Of a stretch of 36,165 nucleotides of DNA, positions 24,983 through 33,101 are shown piece by piece (within the stretch, counting starts at the first letter, position 1; each line of letters begins with the position of its first letter). The translations under genes were made by a program, and so were the position numbers. The notes beneath the pieces are model-generated. The model was given only the letters and a program-made list of their open reading frames with translations. It was not told the DNA's origin and made no database searches. Source of the stretch: Noviherbaspirillum humi. Its GTDB lineage: Bacteria; Pseudomonadota; Gammaproteobacteria; Burkholderiales; Burkholderiaceae_D. Where the stretch lies: the NCBI RefSeq assembly GCF_900188095.1, contig NZ_FZOT01000029.1, positions 1 to 36,165 on the forward strand. Direction: 5' to 3'.

Positions 24983-25195
24983 GCCCTGAAGCGTGGCATC
25001 GCGTCGCGGTCTACCGCCCGCGCCCTGGTAGCCATCCGCCCGCACTGCTTCGATTCCGGCTGGCGCGTTCAGGACGATTGAGGCACCTCAAGCCCTGCGC
25101 ATCGCTGAACGCGCATCCCTAAAAAAGGGGATTATCAGCATGCGTACGTTTTCCTATCATGGCGGCTCGATCAACCGGGAGGGCTGGAATTCGCG

Positions 25196-25396
25196 ATGAC
25201 GGGAACGGAACGGCTGCAGGCTCTGGCGAGGGAAACGGTAGCCCGCTACACGGCGCAAATGAAGGATGGCCTGGCGCCGGGCTACCCGCGCTGGGCCTTT
25301 GAAATCCTGGGTCGATGCAGGGGCGGCGGCGAGCTGCCGTTGCGGGATATCCTGGAGATTGCCGACATGCTGGATTGCCAGCGTATCCAGAAGTGA
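25196..25396 (+). CDS. small hypothetical protein
   Basis: A 66-residue soluble protein starting MTGTERLQALARETVARYTA, with balanced charged and hydrophobic residues and probable helices at both ends. GGAGG lies about 13 bases before the ATG, rather far. No membrane segment or known motif is visible and I do not recognise it. Confidence 0.5.
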   Translation: MTGTERLQALARETVARYTAQMKDGLAPGYPRWAFEILGRCRGGGELPLRDILEIADMLDCQRIQK

Positions 25397-25611
25397 CCTT
25401 GCCTGTCCCTTCGGGCCGCCGCTCCCGCAGGAATAATGGCATTTCGCGATTTGGCAGTTCGATGCCCGTCGCCGGCTGCAAGGGCAGGGCATGCGCGCAC
25501 AACGGATTTCGGTGCGCTGGAAGAGGTGCGGGGGGACCAGCCCACCGCCACCCCACTGCCACTGCGCGATGCCGTTGTGGTTGTCCCGGAGGGCGGCTTC
25601 GGGCCTCGGCG

Positions 25612-26247
25612 CTAGCTGCGCTGCCCCTTGTGGATGCCGTGCTCGCTGCCGGCGCTCATGCGGCGCGCGTCATGGCTGCGGGCCAGTTCAGCCCTGGCCG
25701 GCGGCTTCACGGCATGCGAGCGCTTTCCCGCGGCAGCAAGCTTTGCCGCAGGCTCGACGGCATGACGGCGATCCCGCCCCTCCGTCCCGGCCGCCTTTCC
25801 TGTCGCGGTTCGAGCCGAAGCGAGTGCCGGTGCCGGCTTCACATGACGTATCGGCGTTGACCGCTTCGGCGCCGCTGCGTGAGCATTCGCGCCGGCTTCG
25901 ATCTTCACCTTCGAGGCAACGGGTGCCGCAGCCGCCAGCGTTGTGACGGATGCCAGGGGCGTCATCGGTGCCATCGCTGCTGCCGGCGGCCGGCCGGTCT
26001 CCCCGGTCGGCTGCGTTGGCGTCTGCACCGGCGCGGCTGCCAGAGGCGGCGGTGTATCGCTCGAAGACGCTGCCTGCGCCGCCTGCTGTTCCAATGCCTT
26101 CTCCGTGTGCGTCAGCGAAGCACCGGCGGGCTGGCCGATCCAGAATGCGGCCAGCAACCCGGCATGCAGTCCTGCGGCCATGAGAACGGGCAGCAGGGTG
26201 GTCTTGAACGAGCGTTCGCTCGCGGCGGGCAGATAGGGACGGTCCAT
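25612..26247 (-). CDS. hypothetical single-pass membrane protein, Ala/Pro/Lys-rich
   Basis: A 211-residue protein starting MDRPYLPAASERSFKTTLLP. After a short cytoplasmic start there is one transmembrane helix (about 16-36, VLMAAGLHAGLLAAFWIG), then a long Ala/Pro/Thr- and later Ala/Lys/Arg-rich tail. The layout resembles TonB or TolA-like proteins that reach across the periplasm, but no TonB C-terminal domain is visible. The frame remains open upstream to 26361; I chose 26247 since the helix is then near the N-terminus. It is divergent from the small secreted protein at 26474. Confidence 0.5.
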   Translation of the reverse strand: MDRPYLPAASERSFKTTLLPVLMAAGLHAGLLAAFWIGQPAGASLTHTEKALEQQAAQAASSSDTPPPLAAAPVQTPTQPTGETGRPPAAAMAPMTPLASVTTLAAAAPVASKVKIEAGANAHAAAPKRSTPIRHVKPAPALASARTATGKAAGTEGRDRRHAVEPAAKLAAAGKRSHAVKPPARAELARSHDARRMSAGSEHGIHKGQRS

Positions 26248-26473
26248 GGCATTGAAGGCCGAAACGCGGTTGCCGTTTCGGCGCGGGGGATACTTTTCTC
26301 GAAGGAATGAACGATAACGAAGGCGGCCGCCGATGGCAAGGGCGCGCGCTGCGATCGGCACGCATTGTCTCGTGCATGGAAATGTGCAAGCGCCGTCAGC
26401 TTCCTGAAAGTCACCAAGGAAGCCGATGCTGTACCATCCGCGGTCTTTTCATCAGCCCGTTTTATCGCCTTTC

Positions 26474-26728
26474 ATGAAAGCAGCCGCACTCGCCCTCGTT
26501 CTCTGTGCCCTGATCCCCGCCGCCCGCGCCGCCGATGCCAATCCCGACGATGACTGGGTCGCTTGCGAGACCTGGGTGGCCACCGTGGTGCAGAGCGATA
26601 GCCGCAACGCCGTCCTGGCGTTCGATGACATCGGCGTGCAGCGCAAGATGACCGAGAGGGAAATTGCCTTGCTTGGGTTGCCGCCAACCGGCACCCGCCT
26701 GTGCCGTCCGATCGTGGCGATCGACTGA
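26474..26728 (+). CDS. small secreted hypothetical protein
   Basis: An 84-residue protein with a clear Sec signal peptide (MKAAALALVLCALIPAARA) and a mature part of about 65 residues with two cysteines (VACETW and RLCRPI), one near each end. It should be periplasmic and could carry a disulfide. The frame extends upstream to 26426 but the signal peptide marks ATG 26474 as start. It ends 10 bases from the convergent recX gene. Function unknown. Confidence 0.6.
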   Translation: MKAAALALVLCALIPAARAADANPDDDWVACETWVATVVQSDSRNAVLAFDDIGVQRKMTEREIALLGLPPTGTRLCRPIVAID

Positions 26729-26738
26729 TCCGGCTGCC

Positions 26739-27275
26739 CTAATCGGGCTGCGACAGGGCCTGCAAGGCTTGCTTGATGGCGTCGCTGGAAAAGCCGCGGT
26801 AGCCGAGATAGCGCCAGATCTTCGCGCTCAGTTCGCGCGTCATGCCCTCGGCCGCCAGCCCGCGGAATTTTTGCGCCGCCTCGACGGCACGCTCGCCTTC
26901 CGGCGCCAGCGTCTCGATCTGCGCCGACGAGACGGCGTCTTCCACGCCCTTGGCGCGCAAGGCCATGCGAATCTTGCGGTCGCCGGCCCGGTGCGCCGTC
27001 GCGCGCGCCTTCATGCCGGCATAGCGCTCGTCGGACTGGTAATTGTTTTCCTGCACATAGCGCATCGCCTCGTCCGCCTCCGCTTCCGAATAGCCGCGCC
27101 GGATGATCTTCTGGCGCAGCTCGGCGGCGCTCATCTCGCGCCGGCTGAGGTGCCAGAGCGCGTAGGATTTGCTCGACTGGCGCGGCTTTTCCCTTTCCGC
27201 CGGCTTGGCCTCGCGGGCACGCCGACGGTCGGACGTGCGCGTGATCTCGGGAGAATCCCCGCGCTCAGGACGCAT
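26739..27275 (-). CDS. recX: regulatory protein RecX
   Basis: A 178-residue protein that binds RecA filaments and limits their extension. The three-helix repeats of the family are visible: YALWHLSRREMSAAELRQKI, RRGYSEAEADEAMRYVQEN, YAGMKARATAHRAGDRKIRM and YLGYRGFSSDAIKQALQAL. A basic N-terminal extension of about 30 residues makes it slightly longer than typical RecX (about 150). recA is not adjacent, although the two are often neighbours. The ATG overlaps the end of the upstream gene by 11 bases, so both are probably made from one mRNA. Confidence 0.92.
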   Translation of the reverse strand: MRPERGDSPEITRTSDRRRAREAKPAEREKPRQSSKSYALWHLSRREMSAAELRQKIIRRGYSEAEADEAMRYVQENNYQSDERYAGMKARATAHRAGDRKIRMALRAKGVEDAVSSAQIETLAPEGERAVEAAQKFRGLAAEGMTRELSAKIWRYLGYRGFSSDAIKQALQALSQPD

Positions 27276-27822
27276 TGGATGTCCGCGCCGATGCGGTGCG
27301 CATGCCGAGCCGGCTGAACAGCTCCGCCCGCTGGGTCTGGGTCAGCTCGCCCACCTCGTTCAAAATCCTGCCCACCGGCTTGCTGAACGGCGCTTCGGCG
27401 GATTCGCCGCCGCCGAAGCGCAGGCGGATTTCTTCCATCGCTTCCGGGCGCGGCAATGTGGCGACGAGATCGACCAGTTCATCGAGGTTGTCGCGCGTCG
27501 CCACGTCGGCGGCGGCGCACAGCACGCGCATGCTGGCGCGCGACACCGCGCGCAGCTGCTCCGGCGACATGTCGAGTTCCAAGATGAACTTGCGCGCCAC
27601 CTTCATGTATTGCCGCGCCGCTTGCGGATAGATGCCTTCTTCCTGCAGGAAGCCGCGGAAGCTGGAGGCGGCCGTGCGGCCGCGCCATTCGCCGCTTTCC
27701 TCCAGCACGCACAGCATGGCGCCGAGGCGGATTTTCTGAAAGCCGATGTGCCGGTGCACCCGCGTGGCCAGCTGGTACACATCGGCGGCAGGCATGGCTT
27801 GGGTATGAATTGAATAAGTCAT
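27265..27822 (-). CDS. hypothetical protein, DUF3102-like
   Basis: A 185-residue soluble protein. Residues of about 20-80 (IRLGAMLCVLEESGEWRG, SSFRGFLQEEGIYPQAARQY, MKVARKFI) have the pattern of a helical unit in which a 'reticent' L-x-E-S-G-x-W segment is followed by a fixed Ala-x-x-Tyr-Met-x-Val-Ala helix. This recalls DUF3102 and ParB/KorB-like DNA-binding proteins of plasmids and phages. That relation is from memory and uncertain. The gene overlaps recX by 11 bases and precedes it on the same strand, suggesting a role next to recombination or DNA repair. Confidence 0.68.
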   Translation of the reverse strand: MTYSIHTQAMPAADVYQLATRVHRHIGFQKIRLGAMLCVLEESGEWRGRTAASSFRGFLQEEGIYPQAARQYMKVARKFILELDMSPEQLRAVSRASMRVLCAAADVATRDNLDELVDLVATLPRPEAMEEIRLRFGGGESAEAPFSKPVGRILNEVGELTQTQRAELFSRLGMRTASARTSNAS

Positions 27823-28119
27823 TGCTCGTCTGTAGCGGCCGTACCGCAGGGTAAGGAGGACATGTCAAGCGCGCAGGCCATGCAGGCGGCAAGGCTTTGC
27901 TGCAGCGCTGCCATCGAAAGCGCACCGGCTGGCGCGGGGGGGAAATGAAACGGGGACTTGAATGGAATATGGGGTCGGGGCCGGGAAATGCAACGCCTGC
28001 AGGCGTGGAAAACCGGCTTCGGGCTGCCGGTTCAAGCCCGTTTGCACGCCCCCGGCGACGCGCATTCGCGCCGCGCGGGTGGGCAATTCCGCCAGCCTTC
28101 CCGGGGCTGCCGATCGGGA
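27823..28119. other. stretch without a recognised gene
   Basis: About 300 bases between the recX-linked gene and the DUF5710 gene. No frame has protein-like composition. It should hold the promoter of the minus-strand gene starting at 27822; no clear -35/-10 pair stands out. Confidence 0.35.
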
Positions 28120-28503
28120 TCAGCCCTGGTCGGCGGCAGGCAGCCAGCGGCGGAACGGGGTGGCATCCACGCCGGGCGGCACGTACCAGGTGCGGCCTTC
28201 CGCATCCCATCGTGCACCGAGCTTCTTGGCGGCATCTTTTTCCGCGAAGGGTACAGCCAGCTTGGTGGCGCCTTCCGGCCGCTTGCCGCCGGATGCCTTC
28301 GCCGGCTTTTTCCAGCCGCCGGCCGTCGCGGCCGACGACACAGGCGACGATTGCGGCATGTCGACCAGCAGTCCCGCCGTTTCATGCAGACCAAGCAAGC
28401 GTTCCTGGCGGCTGCCGTCGCTGCCGGTGTGAATGACGCGAACACCGCTGTCGGTTTTATCAATGGAGAAATAGGGCGGATCGAAGGGCGGCGTATCGGG
28501 CAT
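28120..28503 (-). CDS. DUF5710 domain protein
   Basis: A 127-residue protein starting MPDTPPFDPPYFSIDKTDSG. The C-terminal 45 residues form a DUF5710 domain: LAVPFAEKDAAKKLGARWDA followed by EGRTWYVPPGVDATPFRRWLP. This small domain also occurs in plasmid primases and conjugation-related proteins and may bind nucleic acid; its function is not firmly known. The N-terminal half has no recognisable domain. ATG 28503 was preferred to the upstream start at 28665 because the extra sequence is Pro/Ala-rich and not protein-like. Confidence 0.72.
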   Translation of the reverse strand: MPDTPPFDPPYFSIDKTDSGVRVIHTGSDGSRQERLLGLHETAGLLVDMPQSSPVSSAATAGGWKKPAKASGGKRPEGATKLAVPFAEKDAAKKLGARWDAEGRTWYVPPGVDATPFRRWLPAADQG

Positions 28504-28733
28504 GGCGGCAGGCAACGTTGGATGGAGCGGGATTATCTCAGGATACCCGGCAGATGGCATTCGCCGTCTAGCGCCGGATGCCGAGGGGCACGGGCACGGT
28601 CCGTGGAAATCCGGGGAGGCTGGAAGGAGGAATGCAGGCTCGGCGAGAGGAAGTGCCGGCGCCATCCGGCACCGGCGATCAGTTCACGGTGGCGGATCCG
28701 CTTCCGCCAGGATGAGGTGCGGCGATTGCGGCC

Positions 28734-28991
28734 CTACCGGGCGCCGCAGCGGGCCAGGGCGGCCGCTTCGGCCGGCGTGAATTCGCGTTCCCTTTCGCGT
28801 GGCTGCAATCCGGCAGCCGCAAGGCAGCTGCTCTCGATGGCGTCGATGCGCTGCATGGCCTTGACCTGAGCGGCGGACTCGGGCATGCCCTCGGTCACGA
28901 GCTGTTTCGCCATCCAGCCCGCGGCGGCGAGCGCCGGAAGCATCATCATCATGAGCTTTTGCCGGAGCGGCAGTGTTTTCTTTGCAAGCAT
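28734..28991 (-). CDS. small membrane-anchored hypothetical protein
   Basis: An 85-residue protein, MLAKKTLPLRQKLMMMMLPA..., with one hydrophobic segment (about 13-28) acting as anchor or signal peptide, and a charged C-terminal part with two cysteines (SSCLAA and ARCGAR). AAGGA six bases before the ATG supports the start. Function unknown. Confidence 0.58.
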   Translation of the reverse strand: MLAKKTLPLRQKLMMMMLPALAAAGWMAKQLVTEGMPESAAQVKAMQRIDAIESSCLAAAGLQPREREREFTPAEAAALARCGAR

Positions 28992-29136
28992 CAGCTTTCC
29001 TTGGTGTCAATGCGGTGCGCAACGGTTTCATGATAACCAAAACCGGCGCCATGGGTATTGTTGAATTCGACCGCAGCCGCTCCCGTCAATTCCCGACTTG
29101 CGGGAAACGAAAGCAAATCCTTCTGCAAGGCCGCGC

Positions 29137-29340
29137 CTATTTCCCATCCCCGGTGCCGCCGGCGCGCAGGGCGTCGAGCACGGCCCGCCGCACGAGCAGC
29201 CGGCGCGCCAGCTCCCGCGCCAGTTCATCGGATGCGGGATCCGCCAATACGCGCCTCGCCAGCGTGATGTCATCCACCTCGGCGACCGGCCTCGGCGTAA
29301 GCCGCTTGAGCTTTCTGAAAAATCGATCTTCGTTGTTCAT
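29137..29340 (-). CDS. small hypothetical protein
   Basis: A 67-residue, Arg- and Leu-rich, probably helical protein (MNNEDRFFRKLKRLTPRPVA...). No membrane segment or motif is seen and the ribosome binding site is weak. It sits between the membrane-anchored protein and the DUF3140 gene, all on the minus strand. Real but unrecognised, in my view. Confidence 0.42.
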   Translation of the reverse strand: MNNEDRFFRKLKRLTPRPVAEVDDITLARRVLADPASDELARELARRLLVRRAVLDALRAGGTGDGK

Positions 29341-29390
29341 GCGAAATAGCCTGGTCGAGGTTCACCGCGAATGGTCGGCCGGAGCCGGCT

Positions 29391-29753
29391 TCAATGCTTC
29401 TGAGGATCGTGTCCCCAATTCATGAGCGAATAGCGCCAGTCGCTGGTGGCGGGATCGCTCTTGCTCGGTCCCTGAGCCAGATGGCGATGGATATAGCCCA
29501 CCACCTTGCGCATGTGGGCAATGTCGTCCTCGCTCAAGTCCTGCGCGCGCCGGTGCAGCAGGTCGATGATGCGGCGGCCGGATCGGTGGCCGACCGATTC
29601 ATGATCGCCTTGCTTCTGCCCGACGCGCTTCGACTCTTCGCTGTCTAGCCATTTTTCCAGCTGGGCCGGGGTCATGTTGACGGCTTGCCGGAATTCGGCA
29701 ATCGTTTCCTGCCTCGCGGCATGCTGGTCTTCATGCGTGGTGTGCTTGGTCAT
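29391..29753 (-). CDS. DUF3140 domain protein
   Basis: A 120-residue protein matching DUF3140 throughout: VNMTPAQLEKWLDSEESKRVG, then ESVGHRSGRRIIDLLHRR, DLSEDDIAHMRKVVGYIHRHLAQ (shown in parts: DLSEDDIAHM, RKVVGYIHRHLAQ) and SLMNWGHDP. These proteins are soluble, mostly helical and possibly DNA-binding; the function is not established. Length is typical. It is a single gene, not clearly coupled to its neighbours. Confidence 0.85.
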   Translation of the reverse strand: MTKHTTHEDQHAARQETIAEFRQAVNMTPAQLEKWLDSEESKRVGQKQGDHESVGHRSGRRIIDLLHRRAQDLSEDDIAHMRKVVGYIHRHLAQGPSKSDPATSDWRYSLMNWGHDPQKH

Positions 29754-29951
29754 GGCGGCCTTGGTTCAACGAGGTCAATCGAATGCCATGCCGGTTCGGC
29801 CCTGCATGGCACCTCCTGTTTCGCTTCGACACGCGGGAATGCGCGACGATTCTTCGCCAGGGGAAAAGCGCGGTTCAATACGGGGACATTTCCTCGACAG
29901 CACCGCGATCTGTCCGAGCGGCAAGGCATCTGCCGCGGCGGATGCGGGCGC

Positions 29952-30848
29952 TCATGACAGGTGCCGCCGGCAAAGGCGCATGGCGAACTCGCGCACGACC
30001 TGCAACGCCGGATTCTGACTATCGGCTCGCCACGCGAGAAAGATTTCCGCCCGGATCTCGCTTTTCCAGAGCGGCTTGAAAACCACGTCCTGAAATTGCA
30101 GGTGCTTCGCAGAAGCCGGCACGATCGCCATGCCCAGCCCCTTTCTGACCAGCGAGAGGATGGTGTGGTTCTGCTCCAGGTACTGCACGTAGGTGGGCTG
30201 CACGCCGGCCGCGCCCAGGAGCGCCGTGATCAGGTTGTAGAAGTATTTTCCCTCGTCGGGAGAATGCATGATCAGCGGCTTCCGGTCCAGGTCGCCGGGC
30301 TTGATGCCGCGCTTCCTGGCCAGCGGATTGGTCGCATGCACCGCCAGCATCAGCGGTTCCGCGAACAGGAGCTCGGTGGCGAAGGCATGCGGGATGCTGA
30401 GGGGGCGGATGAAGCCGAGGTCGATGAGATTCGAGTTGAGCGCCGCGATCTGGTCCAGCGAAACCATTTCCTTGAGCAGGATCTCGAGCTGCGGCATCTG
30501 GCTTTTCGCGGCGCCGAGCAGATCGGGGATGAGCCCGTAGCCGGTGACCGCGGTGAAGCCCAGCGTGACCCGGCCTGCCTCTCCGGTATCGATGCGGCGC
30601 GCCTCGGTGGCCGCCTGCTCTGCCTGCTTCAGGAGCAGCCGCGCGTTGGTATAGAAACTCTTGCCTGCCGCGGTCAGCACCACCGCCCGGGTGGAGCGCT
30701 CCAGCAGTCGCACGCCGAGGGCATGCTCCAGCAGCTGGATCTGCCGGCTCAGCGGCGGCTGCGTCATGAACAGCCGCTGGGCGGCGCGGCCGAAGTGCAG
30801 TTCCTCCGCCACCGCGACGAAGCAGCGAAGCTGAAAAAGTTCGAACAT
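29952..30848 (-). CDS. LysR family transcriptional regulator
   Basis: A 298-residue LysR regulator. The helix-turn-helix is at 1-60 (LRCFVAVAEELHFGRAAQRL, TQPPLSRQIQLLEHALGVRL), followed by the two-lobed effector domain (about 90-290) with the CbnR/BenM-like FGFTAVTGYG and LEILLKEM regions. Such regulators typically activate a divergent catabolic gene upon binding its substrate or an intermediate. Here the divergent neighbour is the Bug protein at 31070, sharing a 221-base intergenic region. Confidence 0.92.
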   Translation of the reverse strand: MFELFQLRCFVAVAEELHFGRAAQRLFMTQPPLSRQIQLLEHALGVRLLERSTRAVVLTAAGKSFYTNARLLLKQAEQAATEARRIDTGEAGRVTLGFTAVTGYGLIPDLLGAAKSQMPQLEILLKEMVSLDQIAALNSNLIDLGFIRPLSIPHAFATELLFAEPLMLAVHATNPLARKRGIKPGDLDRKPLIMHSPDEGKYFYNLITALLGAAGVQPTYVQYLEQNHTILSLVRKGLGMAIVPASAKHLQFQDVVFKPLWKSEIRAEIFLAWRADSQNPALQVVREFAMRLCRRHLS

Positions 30849-30850
30849 TT

Positions 30851-30915
30851 ATTCAAGGTTTGGATTAATCGATACAGCATCTAGCTTAGACTAATTGAAT
30901 CTCCCTTTCTACAAT
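30851..30915 (+). promoter_or_regulatory. LysR-controlled promoter region of the Bug gene
   Basis: ATTCAA (30851-30856) and TTGAAT (30895-30900) form inverted arms around GATTAATC (30863-30870), in the place expected for LysR binding next to the divergent regulator. Overlapping it is a plausible sigma70 promoter: TAGACT (30887-30892), 17 bases, TACAAT (30910-30915), which would start transcription near 30922 and read the Bug gene at 31070. Confidence 0.5.
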
Positions 30916-31069
30916 GGTCTTCGCTGATTGCACCACGCGTCGCCTTCCGCGGTGGAAGGCGCATGCGGCTTTCCCGCATGGCGGCGTGCGGCATGGGCGA
31001 TCGTGCGCCGGCGCGCCGGGCGCCGGTCTCGCTGCCCCGCTTCAGGACAACTTAATCAAGGGACGAACC

Positions 31070-32047
31070 ATGAGAAACTGGAGACAAGCAAGCGCAACGC
31101 TGGCGGCATGCGCCGGCGTTGCGATGGCAATCGCGCTGCCGGCGGCGGCGCAGAATTTTCCCGCCAAGCCGATCACCATCGTGGTCGGCTCCAGCCCGGG
31201 CAGCACCACCGACGGACTGGCGCGGGCCATCTCGCAGGAAGTCACCCAGATCACGAAGCAGCCGGTGATCGTCGACAACAAGCCCGGCGCCAGCGGCGGC
31301 ATCGCCGCGCAGGCGGTGGCGCGCGCGGCGCCCGACGGCTACACCGTCTTCATGACCACCAACACCACGCAGGCAGCCAACCCCTTCCTCTTCAAGCGGC
31401 TGAACTATGATCCGGTCGGCGATTTCACGCCGGTGGCCGCGCTGGTCAAGGGCTACCTGCTGATGGTGACCAATCCCGGCGTGAAGGCCAAGACGGTCTC
31501 GGAATTCATCGCCCTCGCGCGCAAGGAACCCGGCAAGCTGACCTTCGGCTCCGGCAGTTCCTCCGCACGCGTCGCGGGAGAACTGTTCCAGCAGATGACC
31601 GGCGTCAGCATGACCCATGTGCCCTACAAGGCGAATCCCAATGCGGTGATCGATCTCGTCAGCGGCCAGATCGACATGATGATCGTCGACCTCACCACCA
31701 GCCTGCCCCAGGTGCGCGCCGGCAAGCTGAACGCGCTCGGGGTCACCAGCCTGCAGCGCTCGCCGCTCGTGCCGGAGCTGCCGACGCTGAATGAAACCGG
31801 GCTGCCGGGCTACCAGATCAGCTACTGGAACGCGCTGTATGCCCCAGCCCATACCCCGGAGCCCGTCGTCAAGCGGCTCAATGAACTCATGCTCAGGGCG
31901 ATGCAGGCCGATGGCGTCAAGCGCTTCGTGCAGCAGAACGGCATGGAAGTGTTCACCTCGTCGCCGCAGGAACTGAAGGCTTTCCAGGCCAGCGAGGTCG
32001 AGCGCTGGGGCAAGATCATCAAGACCGCCAACATCCAGCCGGAGTAG
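31070..32047 (+). CDS. Bug/TctC-type periplasmic solute-binding protein
   Basis: A 325-residue binding protein of the tripartite tricarboxylate transporter family. The signal peptide (MRNWRQASATLAACAGVAMA..., cleaved near AAAQ) is followed by FPAKPITIVVGSSPGSTTD, DNKPGASGGIAAQAVA, HVPYKANPNAVIDLVSGQI and PTLNETGLPGY. The ATG at 31070 has AAGGGA upstream and begins the signal peptide. It shares 325 residues in length but clearly not in sequence with the protein at 16649, so ligands differ. No permease is adjacent. It is followed by a 2-hydroxyacid dehydrogenase in the same direction, suggesting a hydroxy- or keto-acid ligand. Confidence 0.92.
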   Translation: MRNWRQASATLAACAGVAMAIALPAAAQNFPAKPITIVVGSSPGSTTDGLARAISQEVTQITKQPVIVDNKPGASGGIAAQAVARAAPDGYTVFMTTNTTQAANPFLFKRLNYDPVGDFTPVAALVKGYLLMVTNPGVKAKTVSEFIALARKEPGKLTFGSGSSSARVAGELFQQMTGVSMTHVPYKANPNAVIDLVSGQIDMMIVDLTTSLPQVRAGKLNALGVTSLQRSPLVPELPTLNETGLPGYQISYWNALYAPAHTPEPVVKRLNELMLRAMQADGVKRFVQQNGMEVFTSSPQELKAFQASEVERWGKIIKTANIQPE

Positions 32048-32098
32048 CCTCCCGGCGCCGCAGCCCGCGCTGCGCAGCATCAATCACAAGGAAATGCC

Positions 32099-33052
32099 AT
32101 GAAGCCAGAAGTATTGCAGTTGAATCCCATCCTGGTGCCGTCGATCAATGAGAAGCTCGACGCCCTCTACACCATGCGGCGCTATTACGAACAGGAGGAC
32201 AAGGAAGCCTACATCCGCGAAGTCGGCCAGCGTATCCGCGGCGTGATCACCGGCGGCCATACCGGCATCAGCCGCGCCCTGATGGAGCGCTTGCCGTCAC
32301 TCGAGGTGGTGGCCGTCAACGGCGTCGGCACTGACGCCGTCGACCTCGCCTATGCACGGCAGCGCGGCATCCCGGTCACCGGGACCTTCGGCGCGCTGAC
32401 GGAAGACGTGGCGGACATGGCGCTCGGCCTGCTGCTCGCCACCTGCCGCAATCTGTGCGCGGTGGACCGCTTCGTGCGGGACGGCCTGTGGCCGGAATTT
32501 CCGCAGCCCGGCTCGATTCCCCTGGCGCGCCGTGTCAGCGGCATGCAGGTCGGGATCGTCGGCATGGGCCGGGTAGGGCAGGCGGTGGCGAAGCGGGCGG
32601 CGGCTTTCGGCTGCATGGTGAGATACACCGACCTGCAGCCGATCGCAGGCGTTGGCCATGAATTCATTCCCGAGCTGCGGCGCCTTGCCGAGGCGAGCGA
32701 TGCGCTGGTGCTGTGCGCCGCCGCCGACAAGGCCGAGGGCATCATCGACGCCCGCATACTCGAGGCGCTGGGCAAGGGAGGCTACCTGATCAACATCGCC
32801 CGCGGCCGCCTCGTCAACGAAAGCGACCTGGTGCATGCCCTGCGCTCCGGCGCCATCGCGGGCGCCGGCCTGGATGTGTTCGTCGACGAGCCGAACGTGC
32901 CGCAGGAACTGTTCGCGATGGACAACGTGGTGCTGCAGGCGCACCGCGCCAGCGCCACCGTCGAGAGCCGGACCGCGATGGGGGAAATGGTCCTGGCCAG
33001 CCTCGCCGATGCGCTGGCGGGGCGGCGGCCGGCGATGAGCCTGACTACCTAA
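32099..33052 (+). CDS. D-2-hydroxyacid dehydrogenase, NAD(P)-dependent
   Basis: A 317-residue oxidoreductase that interconverts 2-hydroxyacids and 2-ketoacids. The nucleotide site GMGRVG is at 155-160, and the catalytic triad is visible: Arg235 (NIARGR), Glu264 (VDEPNVP) and His282 (QAHRASAT). The region after the glycine loop (YTDLQP) has Asp where NAD-preferring relatives do, but coenzyme choice cannot be settled by eye. Length is normal. It follows the Bug gene by 51 bases with AAGGA before the ATG. Close relatives reduce hydroxyphenylpyruvate, glyoxylate or hydroxypyruvate; the next enzyme-coding gene suggests a ketoacid with a bulky side chain. Confidence 0.9.
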   Translation: MKPEVLQLNPILVPSINEKLDALYTMRRYYEQEDKEAYIREVGQRIRGVITGGHTGISRALMERLPSLEVVAVNGVGTDAVDLAYARQRGIPVTGTFGALTEDVADMALGLLLATCRNLCAVDRFVRDGLWPEFPQPGSIPLARRVSGMQVGIVGMGRVGQAVAKRAAAFGCMVRYTDLQPIAGVGHEFIPELRRLAEASDALVLCAAADKAEGIIDARILEALGKGGYLINIARGRLVNESDLVHALRSGAIAGAGLDVFVDEPNVPQELFAMDNVVLQAHRASATVESRTAMGEMVLASLADALAGRRPAMSLTT

Positions 33053-33101
33053 GCGCCTTCATCGGAAAGCCCTCGCGTTTCATGCGCGGCGCCGGTCGGT
33101 T

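Noticed and set aside
25109-25132. Hairpin ATCCC..GGGAT with A-run after the glycerate kinase gene
   Set aside because: Only five base pairs and no T-run on the plus strand; too weak to call a terminator.
25315-25860. 181-codon plus-strand frame
   Set aside because: Cys/Arg/Gly-rich composition and overlap with the small gene at 25196 and the membrane protein at 25612.
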